Source of the DNA: Callorhinus ursinus
Taxonomy: Eukaryota > Chordata > Mammalia > Carnivora > Otariidae
DNA: 64,000 nt
NCBI RefSeq assembly: GCF_003265705.1
Contig: NW_020312848.1
Coordinates: 53,053,642-53,117,641, forward strand
Direction of reading: 5' to 3'
Position numbers and translations under genes: made by a program. Each line of letters opens with the position of its first letter. Positions within the stretch are counted from its first letter, which is position 1. The notes below the pieces were generated by a model. The model saw nothing but the letters and a program-made list of their open reading frames with translations. It did no database searches and was not told the DNA's origin. This document shows positions 22,415 through 34,157 of this stretch, piece by piece.

Positions 22415-22840
22415 TTTCACTTTGTGATTAATAGATATCTGTGCAAGCTACTTTGAGGCTCTGTAAATATCTTGTTCCTCATTAAATTTTCACCCCCTAG
22501 CTTTAGCATCCATTGATGATTTTTGCCTGACTGAATTATTGTGTTGATGGTTGCCAAATGATGATTTTCTAATTCTGTCATTCCTTCTACATTTAATGAC
22601 TGGCATGCTACTATAAGAAAGGGCTTTCTTTAATATTGTTTAATTGATTAATATCTACATATACTCATGGATTCTTATTTAATCCATTTTTTAATTTGTT
22701 AAGGTGATTATTTTGATGCTCAGATTGTCCCAGCTTTAATTAGTGGAAACACTTTCAGCCTGGTTCTTATGATCTTTTGATGTGTTTCCATTCTTATTTA
22801 AGTACTTTCTTACTGTCCTGCACTACAAAATGTTCCACTC
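22415..22840 (-). mobile_element. Old LINE-1 3' UTR, antisense
   Basis: GTAAATATCTTGTTCCTCAT near 22462, CTAGCTTTAGCATCCATTGA near 22497, TGCCAAATGATGATTTTCTA near 22552, CTTCTACATTTAATGACTGG near 22585 and CTGCACTACAAAATGTTCCA near 22819 follow the same antisense L1ME consensus as 20740-21265. It is coding-dead. Confidence 0.75.
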
Positions 22841-23811
22841 GTTGGCTTCATAGTTTGTAGCATGGAACTTCTTGGCCTTTGATGTCCATTTATGATGCCC
22901 TTTGTCTGTCTCTACATGGATATCAGAATGCTTATTTAACTTTGTCTTCACCAGTTTCTTGAGCATCCCTTTGCTTCCAGTACCCCTGTTTGGATGTGTC
23001 CTGTCTCATCTATTTTTAAACCTATCAGATATTATCTTTGCTTTCTTGAATCTACCACGGCATGTGATTCTGTATGATGCTGCACCCTGTGGGCCTTTAA
23101 TAAGTATTGGTTGATTGATGGTCATATATAGAAAAGCTTGCTGCATTGTAAATCTCAGGAAGAAGAACAGCTAAAAAATGACTTAACCTTTCCAATTGTT
23201 AGCACCGTAAGGACCTGCAGGGCACATGATTTTGGATGAGGATCCTAGGATCATTGTCAGAGTAGTGTAATTGTTAACAGGACACCTGTAGTGAGGAAAA
23301 TGTGTTTGTACTTGCTGAACAGAAGACTAATGTAGCAAAAAAGTATTTAACATTGAAATATAGCTTAATTAGGTATTTTATACTTTTTCTTATATTCTAT
23401 TTATATTAGATATCACTGCTATTCCTCTCACCTGCCACTCCAACTTGGATAGCCTCCCTACTTATTATCCCCATTTTGTTCAGTCATCTTTGGCTCAAAG
23501 GTGGCCAGAATTCAGTGGGTAGTGGTTTCTGTCTTCAGACAAGAGAATGAAGAGAAAAGAGATGAGAAAGAAAAGACCAAAGTAATAGAGAAGATGTTTA
23601 AAGGGTGTGAGGCTAAGCACCTGAGCACCTGAAGTTCCTTAGCAAAGCAGTGCTGATGCAAGGAAGGAAAAGATTTGTTTGGGAATTGCAACACTAAAAA
23701 TGGTCTGGTGTTAGATGCATAAAGATAATTATATAAAAAATAAGATTTAAAATAAAAAAAAATTATTTTGTTGGCAGTTTCTCCATTTTCTCTATACTAG
23801 GTTCTTTACTA
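22841..23811. other. Unassigned sequence
   Basis: Nothing recognised in about 970 bases; small frames without features. Confidence 0.45.
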
Positions 23812-23828
23812 AAAGAAAATACCTTTCA

Positions 23829-24026
23829 GGCACCTGGGTGGCTCAGTTGGTTAAGCGACTGCCTTCGGCTCAGGTCATGATCCTGGAGTCCCTGGATCGA
23901 GTTCTGCATCAGGCTCCCTGCTCAGCAGGGAGTCTGCTTTGCCCTCTGACCCTCCCCCCTCTCATGTGCTCTCTCTCTCTCTCTCATTCTCTCTCTCTCA
24001 AATAAATAAATAAAATCTTTAAAAAA
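23829..24026 (+). mobile_element. CAN SINE (SINEC), sense
   Basis: Full-length copy starting GGCACCTGGGTGGCTCAG and ending in AAATAAATAAATAAAATCTTT plus As. The 'gactgccttcggctcaggtc' head and the 'gaccctcccccctctcatg' body define the second SINE subtype of this window, shared with 33968, 40116, 45015 and 55446. A 17-bp duplication AAAGAAAATACCTTTCA / AAAGAAAATACTTTTCA (23812-23828 and 24027-24043) flanks it. Confidence 0.95.
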
Positions 24027-24104
24027 AAAGAAAATACTTTTCATGTAATGCTGGGCATTCTTCAAAACAAAGCAGGGCAAGATATATTTTAATGTAAAGA
24101 CTGC

Positions 24105-24300
24105 AGACACTGGAAGTAGTAGGAGTTACTGTTTCCACTTACCGGCTTTGAGACCTTGAACAAGACCATAAATGTCACTTTCCTCATGTTAAAATAGGGA
24201 TAATAATATCTGTTGTATTATGTTATTGTAAAGCATAGAGACTATAGTAGAATGCTAACACATAGTAGATACTTAACAAATGTTGCTACTAGTCTAGCAG
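24105..24300 (+). repeat. MIR, sense
   Basis: The MIR order is clear: CCACTTACCGGCTTTGAGACC near 24136, AAATGTCACTTTCCTCATGT near 24170, AAAATAGGGATAATAATATC near 24191, and an ACACATAGTAGATACTTAAC near 24260. This is an ancient tRNA-derived SINE common to mammals. Confidence 0.8.
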
Positions 24301-24868
24301 ATCCTAGAATTCCATGCTGGTATGAATCCTTTAAGGGTATTATTTTAAAAACAAAATGAGACAAACAGGTCTCCAAGCTTTTCCTTGGAGATTCTTATTC
24401 ACTCAGTCTGGGAAGAGAGCTGGGAATATCTTCTTTTCCTTGTAAAACTTCTTTTAATGAACACTTGAGACTATGCTTATCTTCAGCGAAGGTGGGCAAA
24501 CCTGTAACAGAACATCCAGTGCAGCATGGGCCTATCAAAGGGGAGGTTGCCAGGACTGATGAAACTAATACCCATATGATCATGATGCCCCTGGTCTATT
24601 TCTAACCCATAATATTCCTCTTTCTATTTAACTGCCCGCTTTATATGTTGTACATGCCTTTGAAACTGGAATATCCAAATTGAACTTGGCCTTTCCTTTA
24701 TCATTTACCTTTCAAAGAAGGAAACTCCTCTTTGTTTCCATCTTCAGGAAGAAGCACAGCCATCTTTCTAGTTTTCTAGCTGAGATGAGAGGGGCATCTT
24801 CCATTTCTGCGCCAGCTCTTCCAAAATGGTCTCCTGTATCCAGTTTTACTCATCTCAACTTAATAGCA
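24301..24868. other. Unassigned sequence
   Basis: No recognised gene or repeat; the right part may be an upstream continuation of the L2 that follows. Confidence 0.45.
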
Positions 24869-24869
24869 G

Positions 24870-25485
24870 AGTGACCTTTCTAAAATACAAAACTAGCCAT
24901 GTTTAGAAATTTTTAATGTCCCCTTACAAATATTCAGAATAAAATATAAATTTCTCATGGAAACATTTGAGGTCTTTTATGATCTGACATTAGTCTCTCT
25001 CTTTTAGGCTTACCTTCTACAATATTCCTTCCTTACCCTTCTCTCCAGATACAGAACACTACTTGCTTCTTCACCCAGGTGTTAAGGCCTCACACGTACT
25101 TGACTTTGCTGTTGATGGCCTTTTTCTGAAATTATCTGTCAGCTGCCACATTTCACCTAACTCCAGTAAACTCCTCTATTCTTAGTTTTTTAGGTATCTG
25201 CCAAGTATCCTAAAAGATCAGATAAAGTGTTACATGCTCCTGAAGCTTTTCTGAGGCCCCTTTCCTCACATCTGCTAATCTTTCTTCTAGAACCTTCTTC
25301 TGGATTCTATAGCCCTGATAATGCTATATTTAAAGCATCAGTTTTCTAATTTATTTTCCATTAGACTGGATTTACTTAAGGAGAATAATTATATTTTAGT
25401 CATTCTTATTTTCTCAGTTATTTGAAAAACTTGTGATATATGGAAGGCACCCACTAAATATTTGTTGAATGAATGAATTAGGAAC
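24870..25485 (+). mobile_element. LINE-2 3' end, sense
   Basis: L2 3' region in order: GAGTGACCTTTCTAAAATAC near 24870, TTTGAGGTCTTTTATGATCTG near 24966, CTGAGGCCCCTTTCCTCACA near 25251, then the terminal TAAATATTTGTTGAATGAATG near 25457. The exact L2 terminus is present; upstream it is diverged with no preserved frame. Confidence 0.8.
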
Positions 25486-25489
25486 CAAA

Positions 25490-26400
25490 TAATGTCTTTT
25501 TTATTCACTAACAATTCACACTTAACAATCAGGCAGAGTAATATTTACCAATTATTATGATCTCACCCTAATTACAATTACATAGATTTATCTTTATTTC
25601 AGACACATTCTGAGAGTAGAGTAGGGTGTTTCCCTTAAGGATTCTATAAAATATAGGTTATTATCATTTTTATCCTCATAAACTTGGAAATGAGAAGTGG
25701 GAATGTTTCTGAGATTATTTCCTACTTATGTTTCAGCAGATGTGGGGAAAGATAGCCTGGATTTCATCTGCCCCACTTAGTGTGCCTTACTTCATGGATC
25801 ATCAGATCACTAGTGACAACTTACAGTTCATTATTTCTTCCTGTCCCTAATGTGAGTAGACATACTCTGTCAGTAGAAACAGCACAGGGGAAATGATTCA
25901 GAAAAAAAAATCACAACTTTTTACATAAATATCCAGGCAGTGAGTGTGCTTTTATTGATTTTTACTGATGATCAAAATGGCTAATTTGTATTGTCACTGT
26001 CCTTTGTGTGAATGGAAACAATATGTAGACCTTAATGATTTGCAGGTTAACTCCTAAGGAAAATACCTCAGAATGCAGAAGTGCTGGTGAATTTACAGTG
26101 TTTTGCTTTGTCATTTGAATGTCATTTATCTTCTGGAAACAGATAGGAGTTTCATTATAACAGTTCATTATAGCATGGATTCAGCATAGCAATGGTATTT
26201 TTTTGATCCATTCAAGGAGGCTTAGAATACAGAGTATATCATAGTAACACACCTTATTACTTATTGCATGAATCCGTACTATTGAAAATCGTTTTACAAG
26301 AATACTTTCCATAAAGGCTTTCCTATATGGGGTAGAGGTAGTGACAGTATCTGTCTTGTTTACTAATGTATTCATGTACTCATAGTATTAAAGTACTAAT
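25490..26400. other. Unassigned sequence
   Basis: No recognised repeat or gene. Two minus-strand frames (25962-26168, 26181-26375) show no features. Confidence 0.45.
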
Positions 26401-26405
26401 GTAAT

Positions 26406-26426
26406 ATGCGTGTGTGTGTGTGTGTA
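26406..26426 (+). repeat. TG dinucleotide repeat
   Basis: A short GTGTGTGT tract; it may vary in length between individuals. Confidence 0.8.
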
Positions 26427-26689
26427 CATGCACATTAATTGGAGAATAAGTGAATGCAACTTATGATGGTTAATGTCAAGGATAAAGAAAAATTGGGAAA
26501 TTTATTAAGCATCCTCTATAATTTTCCAACTAAAAGTAATAGTTGTGAAACATGTTGTAAATTAATAATGGACTAGCTCTGAACATCAGTAATCTGTTTG
26601 TATTGCATAAAAATGTGTACATTTTAGTTTTACATCAGATTGCTAAGATCAGACAACATTTCTTCCATGAAGCTCTTATTAAGACAAAA

Positions 26690-27190
26690 AACTTGATTTA
26701 GGCACACTCAATTTTGCTTTCTGATGAAAAGAAGGATTAATTTATTTGTTCTTCCCTGCTGCAATTAGTCAACACAATTTGCAGCTTAAAAAATGAAAGA
26801 TACGCTTACATAATAGAACTTTAAATGATAAGAACATTTGTTTACCAACTCAAAAAGACATTGTTCATGGATAGAATGAATGTCTTAAGATTTTTTTTTC
26901 TCCCTCCACACAAGTAGATCGGCTTTAACATTCTACGGGAGACTCAGATTTCCAATTTTTCCAAGCTCATTAGACTTTAATGGTCCCTTATCACTGTCAG
27001 CATTGTCAGGGATTGGACAAAAGTCCAGCAAAGCTGCACATTAATTAGGCAAAGACATGAATGTCCTCCTCACAGCTTCTGCATGTACAGCTGTGTGCCG
27101 TCTCTCACCAGAAAGCAAAATAGCAGGAGTCAGACATTTTATAAGCTTTACATTTTAAATAAGGACATGGGAAAGGTTAACACTTTCCTT
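26690..27190. promoter_or_regulatory. Candidate conserved noncoding element, enhancer-like
   Basis: A non-repeat stretch with a dense set of developmental-factor words: a GGATTAATTTATTTG word near 26743 and TGCAATTAGTCAAC near 26760; CTCATTAG at 26966-26973; CTGTCA at 26994-26999 and TTGTCAGG at 27003-27010 (TALE-type); an inverted CCAAT at 27011-27016; ATTAATTAG at 27040-27048; and the E-box CAGCTG at 27088-27093. The texture, balanced and not AT-monotonous, is that of deeply conserved noncoding DNA. Function and conservation are inferred, not shown. Confidence 0.35.
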
Positions 27191-27656
27191 TCCTTTAAGA
27201 TTATGGAAGGAAGGTAGTAATTCATTTTTCCCCCCAATTTTATTTCCTCCATAATTATTCTCAAAGCAGTAGGCAGAGAAGTGGCTGATGTATTTTGAAT
27301 TCATAAAATAAAGGGCATTCTTCATTCATTTCTGAATTAATACTTTTGCATGCATATGTTCTGAGAGGGAAACCAAATTTTAATTTTTATTATCATAGTC
27401 AAAGACTGATTAGTACTTATTAGTCAGTACTCTTTCAACTCTGTCAAGCAAGGAATAGAAACCAAACTCAAAGTAGATTTGGTGAAATGGGGAAAGATTG
27501 GTTTGTATGATAAAATTATAAAGAGGGCAAGAAGGAACTAGCCATAGGGAAGGTTGGGAACCAGGAATTTGTGTATTTCAGGATTTGTGCACTCATTCTC
27601 TTTCTCCTTTCCTCTCTGCCACCCCCACCCCTAGTTGTTTCCCTCTTTTGTTTTCA

Positions 27657-27858
27657 TTTTTTTAAAATATTTTATTTATTTATTTATTTGAGATAGAAGG
27701 AGAGAGAGAGTAAGTGAGCAGCAGAGAGGGAGGAGGAGGGACAGGCCTACTGCCCTGAGTGCAGAGCCTCATCTGGGGCTCAATATCATGACCCTGAGAT
27801 CCTGACCTGAGCCAGAATCAAGAGTCGGTGGCTCAACTGACCGAGCCACCCAGGTACC
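27657..27858 (-). mobile_element. CAN SINE (SINEC), antisense, older subtype
   Basis: Antisense tail with TTTATTTATTTATTTATTTG, an AG-rich tract, and the reversed head GAGCCACCCAGGTACC. The 'gagccagaatcaagagtcggtggctcaactgaccgagcc' part marks an older subtype than its neighbours. Direct repeats CTTTTGTTTTCA (27645-27656) and CTTTGTTTTCA (27859-27869) flank it. Confidence 0.9.
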
Positions 27859-27869
27859 CTTTGTTTTCA

Positions 27870-29179
27870 GCTTTAAATCAGTGTCTGCCATAAAGTAAAG
27901 GTTTTGCCCTCCAGGAACTCCCGACTTACCTTATATAGCTTTGTATCTAGAGAGGAAAGATGCATCTCTCTCAACTTCACTTGGGGAATATCAAAGGACA
28001 AAGCAAACAAAAGAAAAAAAGAACAGGAATGGTCTCTGGCTAGTCACTTAAAAATACCTTGGGCTGGAACAAATGTTGACAAACACAAAAGTAAATGTTC
28101 AGATCATGCTTCTCTTCTGAGGGATAATCTTTTGTTAGTTTATAATCCTGTGTGATGCTTATAAGTCACTATTAAAGGAAACTATAATTCTGAAATATAC
28201 AGAAAGATACACTTTTCTTTTAATTTAAAGAAAGCTAATGCCTTCATGAAGAAACAATATATTACTTAAAAAAAAGTGAACAGATGAATAACGAGATAAT
28301 AAAGTGTAATAGAATTCCTCTAATTGAATTTGCTTGGAGTTGGAAAAACTGCTAGAGATCTTAGTCATTTGCTCTTGACATGCCCTCATTCTTACCCTGT
28401 GCCCTGCCATACAAATTCATTAATCATTCTTTAGTTTATTGAGAAACATTAACAAGTTATGGTGTTCCAGAGACCTAATGGTATAAAGACCTATATTAAT
28501 CATGTGGAAGCTGAATATACGAATAAAATCAGAAAGAACTCAAGAGTGGCAGAAAAATTCTGAGGGATTCTGAATCTTCCTTATCCCAGATTCAATACTA
28601 AACATCTGACGTTACATCCTCGGGAAAAGAAATGTGATTGGTCAGCTAATTGTCTGATGGCTGTCCTAGTTTTAATTTCATTGACATTAAAAAAATATTT
28701 CCTTAGTTTTGGGAATATTCTTATGTAGTCACTTTTAACTTTCCCATGTTCCCTCCCTCAAAGAGACTATAGATTGGGAAAAGCAACAGATGGAAAATTA
28801 GCGTAGGGTCTTCCTATAATTGATAGATAGCCTAGATCACTGAGGAGTCTATCCATGGTCTATTTTGAATATCAAAGGATCCTCCCAGATTCTGGAAATA
28901 TAAACACCTAGAACCTCTCTTAATTTGAGAACAGACTGAAAGATATTGTAATGGAAGCTTCCTTAAAACGTAAAGAAGGAAAAGTGTTGTTTTTGTTTTG
29001 CTTTTTTCTATGAAAGGTTAGGCCAGGACAGAGTTCAAATGTCAAGGTATGGGGACATCCATGTCTAATAAAATTTCCTGTGAACCTTCAGGTAAGATTG
29101 ATCCTTTTTTTACTTGAATCCAGGATTTTAGGAGAAATTGTTATTAGAGAGATGAGTGCTGGTAGCTTCACCAATAATA
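27870..29179. other. Unassigned sequence
   Basis: About 1.3 kb without a recognised gene or repeat. An 83-codon frame at 27904-28155 has no recognisable domain. Confidence 0.45.
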
Positions 29180-29790
29180 TTTAGTGAAGTTTTATTATGT
29201 GGCAGGCACTAAGGTATTTAAAGGAGTAAAAGAAAGAGATGATGCAATCCTGTGTTTTAAAAAGCTTAATTTCTTAATGGGTGAAGTAGACAAAAAGGCA
29301 TAATAAAGTAATACAAATATGTAAGGAAGCAGTAGCAGCACAGCTGAGGAAATCAATTCTGTATGTGGTAAAAAGAGATCAGAATTTACAGAAGTTACAT
29401 TTGAGCTGAGTCCAAAGATGAGTAGGCATTTGCCAGGGAGACCAGGGGAAAGCATTCCAGGCTGAGTGAGCAGAATCAGCAGAAGTGTGAACTATTAAGG
29501 TCCATTAGGGGAACTGTCAGCATTTCCTAATGGCTGGCATATAGGCTAAAGGTGGAGATCTGTAAGGCCTATACGATGTCAGAATCCTGGATTTTTTTTT
29601 TTTTTCCTATAGAAAAAGTAAGCTGATGAGATTTGGGTTTTCTTAAAGATCACTTAAGTTTGGAGGATTGATTGAGAATGGCAAGATTTGAAGCAAGGAG
29701 ACAGGTTAGGAGGTAATTGTACCAGTCTAGGTGTGACAATGAAATGGCCTGGACTGGGTTGAGGCATAGGGATGGATGGTTAGGCTTGTT
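29180..29790 (-). mobile_element. LINE-2 remnant, antisense
   Basis: Antisense L2 order: TATTATGTGGCAGGCACTAA near 29192, TGAGCTGAGTCCAAAGATGA near 29403, GAAAGCATTCCAGGCTGAGT near 29448, GGAGACAGGTTAGGAGGTAA near 29697 and AATGGCCTGGACTGGGTTGA near 29743. No frame is preserved. Confidence 0.75.
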
Positions 29791-30059
29791 TACCTGCAAA
29801 TATTATATCAGATTTTTGTAATTGTTAATGTCATAAAATTGTTTGGTGTCTTGTTAAAATTTTTATTCGATTTTCATTAATGACCATTCATATTGTTTGT
29901 GATTTTTCTCATATTCTGTGTTCTTTTTTTTCCCCCTTTCATTTGGGGCACTGTTTGCAGAAACTATTACTATACTATTACTATAGCTACTATACCAGCA
30001 GCTATTACTAGTATCTTCTCTCTCTCTCGCTCTTTTTTTTTTTTCTTAGTTGGGAATAA

Positions 30060-30490
30060 GCCCACACATTTTATCTGGACACATAGTTATTGAGAAAAAA
30101 CAAGTTCCAGGCTTCTTGACAGCTGGAGTGGTCCTGTGACTGCTTTCTGGCTAGTGTGAGATGAGCACTATTGATATGTGTGACGTCTGGGTCCATAAAG
30201 AGAGAGAGGGACGCTGTCTACTCTCTTTTCCCTCCTCCTTGTCAGCTGGAATAAGGACATGATAACAGAAACTGGAGCAGCCATTGTAACCCACAAAATG
30301 GAAGATGCATATTAAGAATAATAGAACCACAAGGTAGAAGAAGCCTGTTGCTTACCACCATCCCATTGGGTTGCCATGTCAGCCCTGATATGCTTGTGCT
30401 CAGATTGCAGTATGAGGGAGAAATTAATTTCTATAGCCTTTTAGTCTCTGCCGTTTGATAAACTGGTATGGCAGTTATGCCTTTATCCTT
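30060..30490. repeat. Possible old LTR or medium-reiterated repeat
   Basis: The block is GC-richer than its surroundings and has the feel of an LTR: GAATAAGGACATGATAACAG near 30250, then CCATTGTAACCCACAAAATG near 30281, and ending with TTAATTTCTATAGCCTTTTAG. I cannot assign it to a family. Confidence 0.3.
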
Positions 30491-30739
30491 ACAAATATAA
30501 GGTGTTTGAATTGTGGTTTTTAATTTATAAGAATTCTGTATGTGTGTATGTATATAATTTTATTTATACATGTATATGAAGTATATGAATCATTTTGTGT
30601 TATAAATGTGCAACACTTTTTTCCATTTTTTTCCTTTTCCTTTGCATTTTTAACTTTTTTCACCAGTTAAGAATCAAAAACTATTTCTTCTGGAAACTAT
30701 TATAATTTTCCTTCTTAGATGATTATTTTTTCTCTTTTG

Positions 30740-31240
30740 TTTCTTCTCTCACCCTTAAATCTCTACATTTCTTAAAGTCCTGTCCTTCAGTACTTTCTTG
30801 CTTAAAAAGATTCTCTCCCTAAATCTTTGTCTAGGTGCAGAATTTCAAATATTCTTATTGCTCAGGTATATATGAATCTGAAATACAGTTCTCTCATCTC
30901 AATAACCCTTCTGAGCTTTAGACCACTAACTGTCGCTTACTATCTCTCTTACAAGGTGCTAGTGGCACTGCGTGTTTAACATGTCCAATATCATATTCAT
31001 TGTCCTTACTCCAGATCACATCCTTCTTCTTACATCCTGGTTTTCATTAGTGGTACCAACATTCACTAAGGTACCCAGACTTAAAACCCTGAAGTCATGT
31101 CATTCTCTTCCTTCTTTCCTCACACCCAGGCAGTTGTCAAATTCTACATATGCTATTTCTGGATGATTTCTTTACTTCTTTCATAGTCTACTGCAAATAC
31201 CCTAATTCAGTCTCCAAAATTTGTTACATCCTTGACTAGA
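30740..31240 (+). mobile_element. LINE-2 remnant, sense
   Basis: CTGAGCTTTAGACCACTAAC near 30911, GTTTAACATGTCCAATATCA near 30974, CTTAAAACCCTGAAGTCATG near 31080 (consensus: 'aaaaaccttggagtcatcc') and CCTAATTCAGTCTCCAAAAT near 31200 follow sense L2 order. It is followed by an antisense L2 beyond the hAT element, so the two are separate copies. Confidence 0.65.
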
Positions 31241-31315
31241 TAACTGATAAGTTTTGTTTTTGTTTTTGTTTTTTTGTAATGGATCCAATCGTCTTGACTT
31301 TCCATAATTCTAATA

Positions 31316-31533
31316 TAGTGGTTGGCAAGCATTTTCTATAAATGGCTACAGAGTAAATATTTTTGGTTGAGGTTCATATAGTCTCTGTTGCAATTACTGG
31401 ACTCTATCCTTATAGTATGGAAGCAGCCATAGACAATTCTTAAATGAATGACTGTGACTGTGTTCCAATAAAACTTTGTTTACAAAAATGGCAGTGGTCT
31501 GGATTGATTCAAAAGCAATAGTTTGCCAACCTG
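31316..31533 (+). mobile_element. hAT-Charlie-like MITE
   Basis: A nearly full-length short DNA transposon: the left end TAGTGGTTGGCAAGCATTTT, the core GAAGCAGCCATAGACAATTC near 31420 and GTTCCAATAAAACTTTGTTT near 31462, and the right end AGTTTGCCAACCTG. The two ends are imperfect inverted repeats of each other. I recognise the consensus but am unsure of its Repbase name. No clear 8-bp duplication survives. Confidence 0.8.
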
Positions 31534-31539
31534 TATTTT

Positions 31540-32470
31540 AGACCAGTAAACAAGAAGACAGTTCCTGGCCCCCAGATAACTTCTAATTTAGACAATTTAT
31601 GCAAAACATAAAGAAACAGATAAGTAAATGACCAAGCTTATGACCCATTTCATTGCTGTAGTAAATGTTATGAAGCCAATTAAATGGATGATATAACAAC
31701 AAAGGACTAAGAATTCTCTTCAGTATTGGATGGTCGGGGGAAGATCCTCTGAGGAGTCAAAAGCAAGTCAAAGACCCTGTACTGTGAAGAAGATTGGTTT
31801 ATTTAAGGAACTTGTTAGTAGGAGAAGAGGTAAGAGATTGTTGGCAGGACATCATGGAGACCTTCTACAAAGACCATGGTAAGGATTTGGGGTGATATTC
31901 TACATCCAAAGTAGAAAATTTATAGAAGATTTTAATGTGAGAAGTAAGAAGTTTTGATCATCTTCAGAATGCATGTGAGAGGGTTGAGACATGGAGGCAG
32001 GTGAATATTGTCATAGTAGCAGTTCAGTCAAAGAATGAGTATGCTTTAAATGAATCTGTCATTGATATGGTTGCAGTGGAGATGAGGGGAAATAGACTCA
32101 GAACATATTTGGTAGGAAGGCTAATACAACTTTGTTCTATTAGTTTGAATGCAGCAAGTGAAGGAAGGAAAAAAATAGGGATGACTTCTAACTTTTTGGC
32201 TTGAATAATAGGGTGGTGATATTTACTGTGCTGTAGAAAAATTAGGGAAATGTTTGGAGAAAGGTGTATGGTGGGCACAGGGTAAATCAGAAGACTCTTG
32301 ACTATGTTGTAGCAATTGCTGCTGAAATGAGAAGAGGGATATGAGTGTTAGATTTTGTGAAAGAGAGGTTATTGACTTTGACAAGAGTGATTTCAGCGGA
32401 GTGCTTAGGACCAAGGCCCATTTATAAGGAGTGAAGAAGAGAATGGTCATAAGGAGTGTAGGCAGCAAGT
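31540..32470 (-). mobile_element. LINE-2 remnant, antisense, long
   Basis: Antisense L2 landmarks: CTGGCCCCCAGATAACTTCT near 31566, CATGGAGGCAGGTGAATATT near 31990, GGGATGACTTCTAACTTTTTGG near 32178 (consensus 'ggatgactcccaggtttctgg'), and GGCTTGAATAATAGGGTGG near 32199. About 930 bases long, which is long for an L2 copy, but all frames are broken. Confidence 0.7.
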
Positions 32471-32884
32471 ATAGATACATTTCTTGTGAATTATTGTTTT
32501 AACTATTTGTTATAGTACTAACAAGGTGCTCTATGCATATGAGATACTAAATAATATTTGTTAGTTGCTACTTACAATATGAGTGCTTGATCAACTGAAA
32601 GAAAATGGTAGCTCTCAGTATTTTAAAGAAAAAAAAGAGAACAATTATAGACTTTCCATTCCTGGTAAGAAGCTATAGCAAGTCTATGAAAAATCAATGT
32701 GTAATCATATGAAAAATCACAGTGTACTGGCTGGAAAACATTTTGGCCTTTAGAACAATATTTATATTGACTGTATTCTTTCTTTGCAATAGTGGCATAC
32801 TATAGACTAGTGAGAAAAAATAGATGGCCTGTATCCTTCACTTCATAGAGGCCTTCAACTCATTTCTTTATTCAAAAAAAATCT
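32471..32884. other. Unassigned sequence
   Basis: No recognised gene or repeat. Confidence 0.45.
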
Positions 32885-32904
32885 AAAAATAATTTTTAAA
32901 AAAG

Positions 32905-33090
32905 AGGGGCACCTGGGTGACTCAGTCGGTTAAGCTTCTACCTTCAGTGCCTCAAGTCATGATCCCAGGGTCTTGAGATGGAAACCTGCATCTGGCTCCC
33001 TGCTCAGCAGGAAGTCTGCTTCTCCCCCTCTCTCTGCCCCTCCCCCCACTCATGCTCTCTCTCTCTCTCAAACAAATAAATGAAATCTTT
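32905..33090 (+). mobile_element. CAN SINE (SINEC), sense
   Basis: Head GGGGCACCTGGGTGACTCAG, body 'cccaGGGTCTTGAGATGG', CT-rich tract and an AAACAAATAAATGAAATCTTT tail with scattered changes. An A/T-rich duplication of about 20 bases (32885-32904 and 33091-33110) flanks it. Confidence 0.92.
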
Positions 33091-33110
33091 AAAAAATAAT
33101 TTAAAAAAAG

Positions 33111-33509
33111 AAAAAATAACATCTGAATGTCTACTCTGTCACTCTGTACTAAGCAAAATATTTTAGTGTCTTTGATAGTCGTATCTTCAGGTGGGGAAAG
33201 CATGGGTTAAGTCAATATTAGGTAGGTCCCAAATGAAGAAGGCATCCATAGTATACTGGAAGTGATATCATAATGTTTCCTCTGGGATCATCTTAGTTCT
33301 ATAATTAATGATTTGATGATGTGATTGAAATGATGTACACTAGAGTTGTTTGGGAATCACTAACATTTCAGAAGACCAAAATGTCATTCAAAATGATGAC
33401 AAATCACAGTGTAAATTTCGGAAGAGGTAAGAATAAATTCAACAAACCTAGAAACTGCCATATTAGTATTGACTGGGAAGGACACATACACATTGCAGGG
33501 TAGTCAATG
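33111..33509. other. Unassigned sequence
   Basis: No recognised gene or repeat; the 60-codon frame at 33321-33503 has no features. Confidence 0.45.
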
Positions 33510-33840
33510 TTAGATAGAGTTGCAAAGATGAATAAATGAAGATTCCTGACTTTGAGGAATTTGTAATCTAGTTCAGTTTGGCTGAAGCATAAGATTTACA
33601 AAGGAAAAGAGCAAGGGGTAATGTCTGAAGGATAGATTAGGATTATAATATATGTGGAAGGTATTAAAAAGCACAATAAGAAGTTTGGACTTTATTTTAT
33701 TCAGTGGTCAATAGGGAATCTGTGAAGATTTTTGAACAAGAGAGTAACAAGATGGTAATTATTCTTTAGGAAGATTAATCCAGCAGAACTGTCAGTCAGA
33801 GGGAGAAAGAAGACACAGAAGTTGGGAAATAAATTAAGAC
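33510..33840 (-). mobile_element. LINE-2 remnant, antisense
   Basis: CAAAGATGAATAAATGAAGA near 33523, AAGTTTGGACTTTATTTTAT near 33681, GAAGATTTTTGAACAAGAGA near 33723 and GTAACAAGATGGTAATTATT near 33745 match the antisense L2 consensus ('gtttggactttatcctgagggc', 'gagtgacatgatcagattt'). Confidence 0.75.
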
Positions 33841-33926
33841 ATTAATTCCATTTAATATCCCTATATGTCCAAGTAAGTATCTGGTTACATTATTACTATC
33901 TTCTTTTATAAAAAGGAAATATTTTA

Positions 33927-33959
<33 letters not shown>

Positions 33960-34157
33960 TATTTTTTTAAAGATTTTATTTATTTATTTGAGAGAGAGAG
34001 AATGAGAGAGAGAGAGCACGAGAGGGAAGGGGGTCAGAGGGAGAAGCAGACTCCCCGCTGAGCGGGGAGCCCGATGTGGGACTCGATCCCGGGACTCCAG
34101 GATCATGACCTGAGCCGAAGGCAGTCGCTCAACCAACTGAGCCACCCAGGCGCCCCC
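33927..34157 (-). mobile_element. CAN SINE (SINEC), antisense
   Basis: The long T-rich tail (33927-33967) is followed by AAAGATTTTATTTATTTATT, an AG-rich tract and the reversed body and head, ending GAGCCACCCAGGCGCCCC. Direct repeats AAAAGGAAATATTTTA (33911-33926) and AAAATGAAATATTTTA (34158-34173) flank it. The body is close to consensus, so it is a fairly recent copy. Confidence 0.95.

Noticed and set aside
33927..34157. A canid-type SINEC_Cf element
   Set aside because: The reversed head reads GGGCGCCTGGGTGGCTCAGT, not the canid GGATCCCTGGGTGGCGCAG; no canid-type copy was found in the window.
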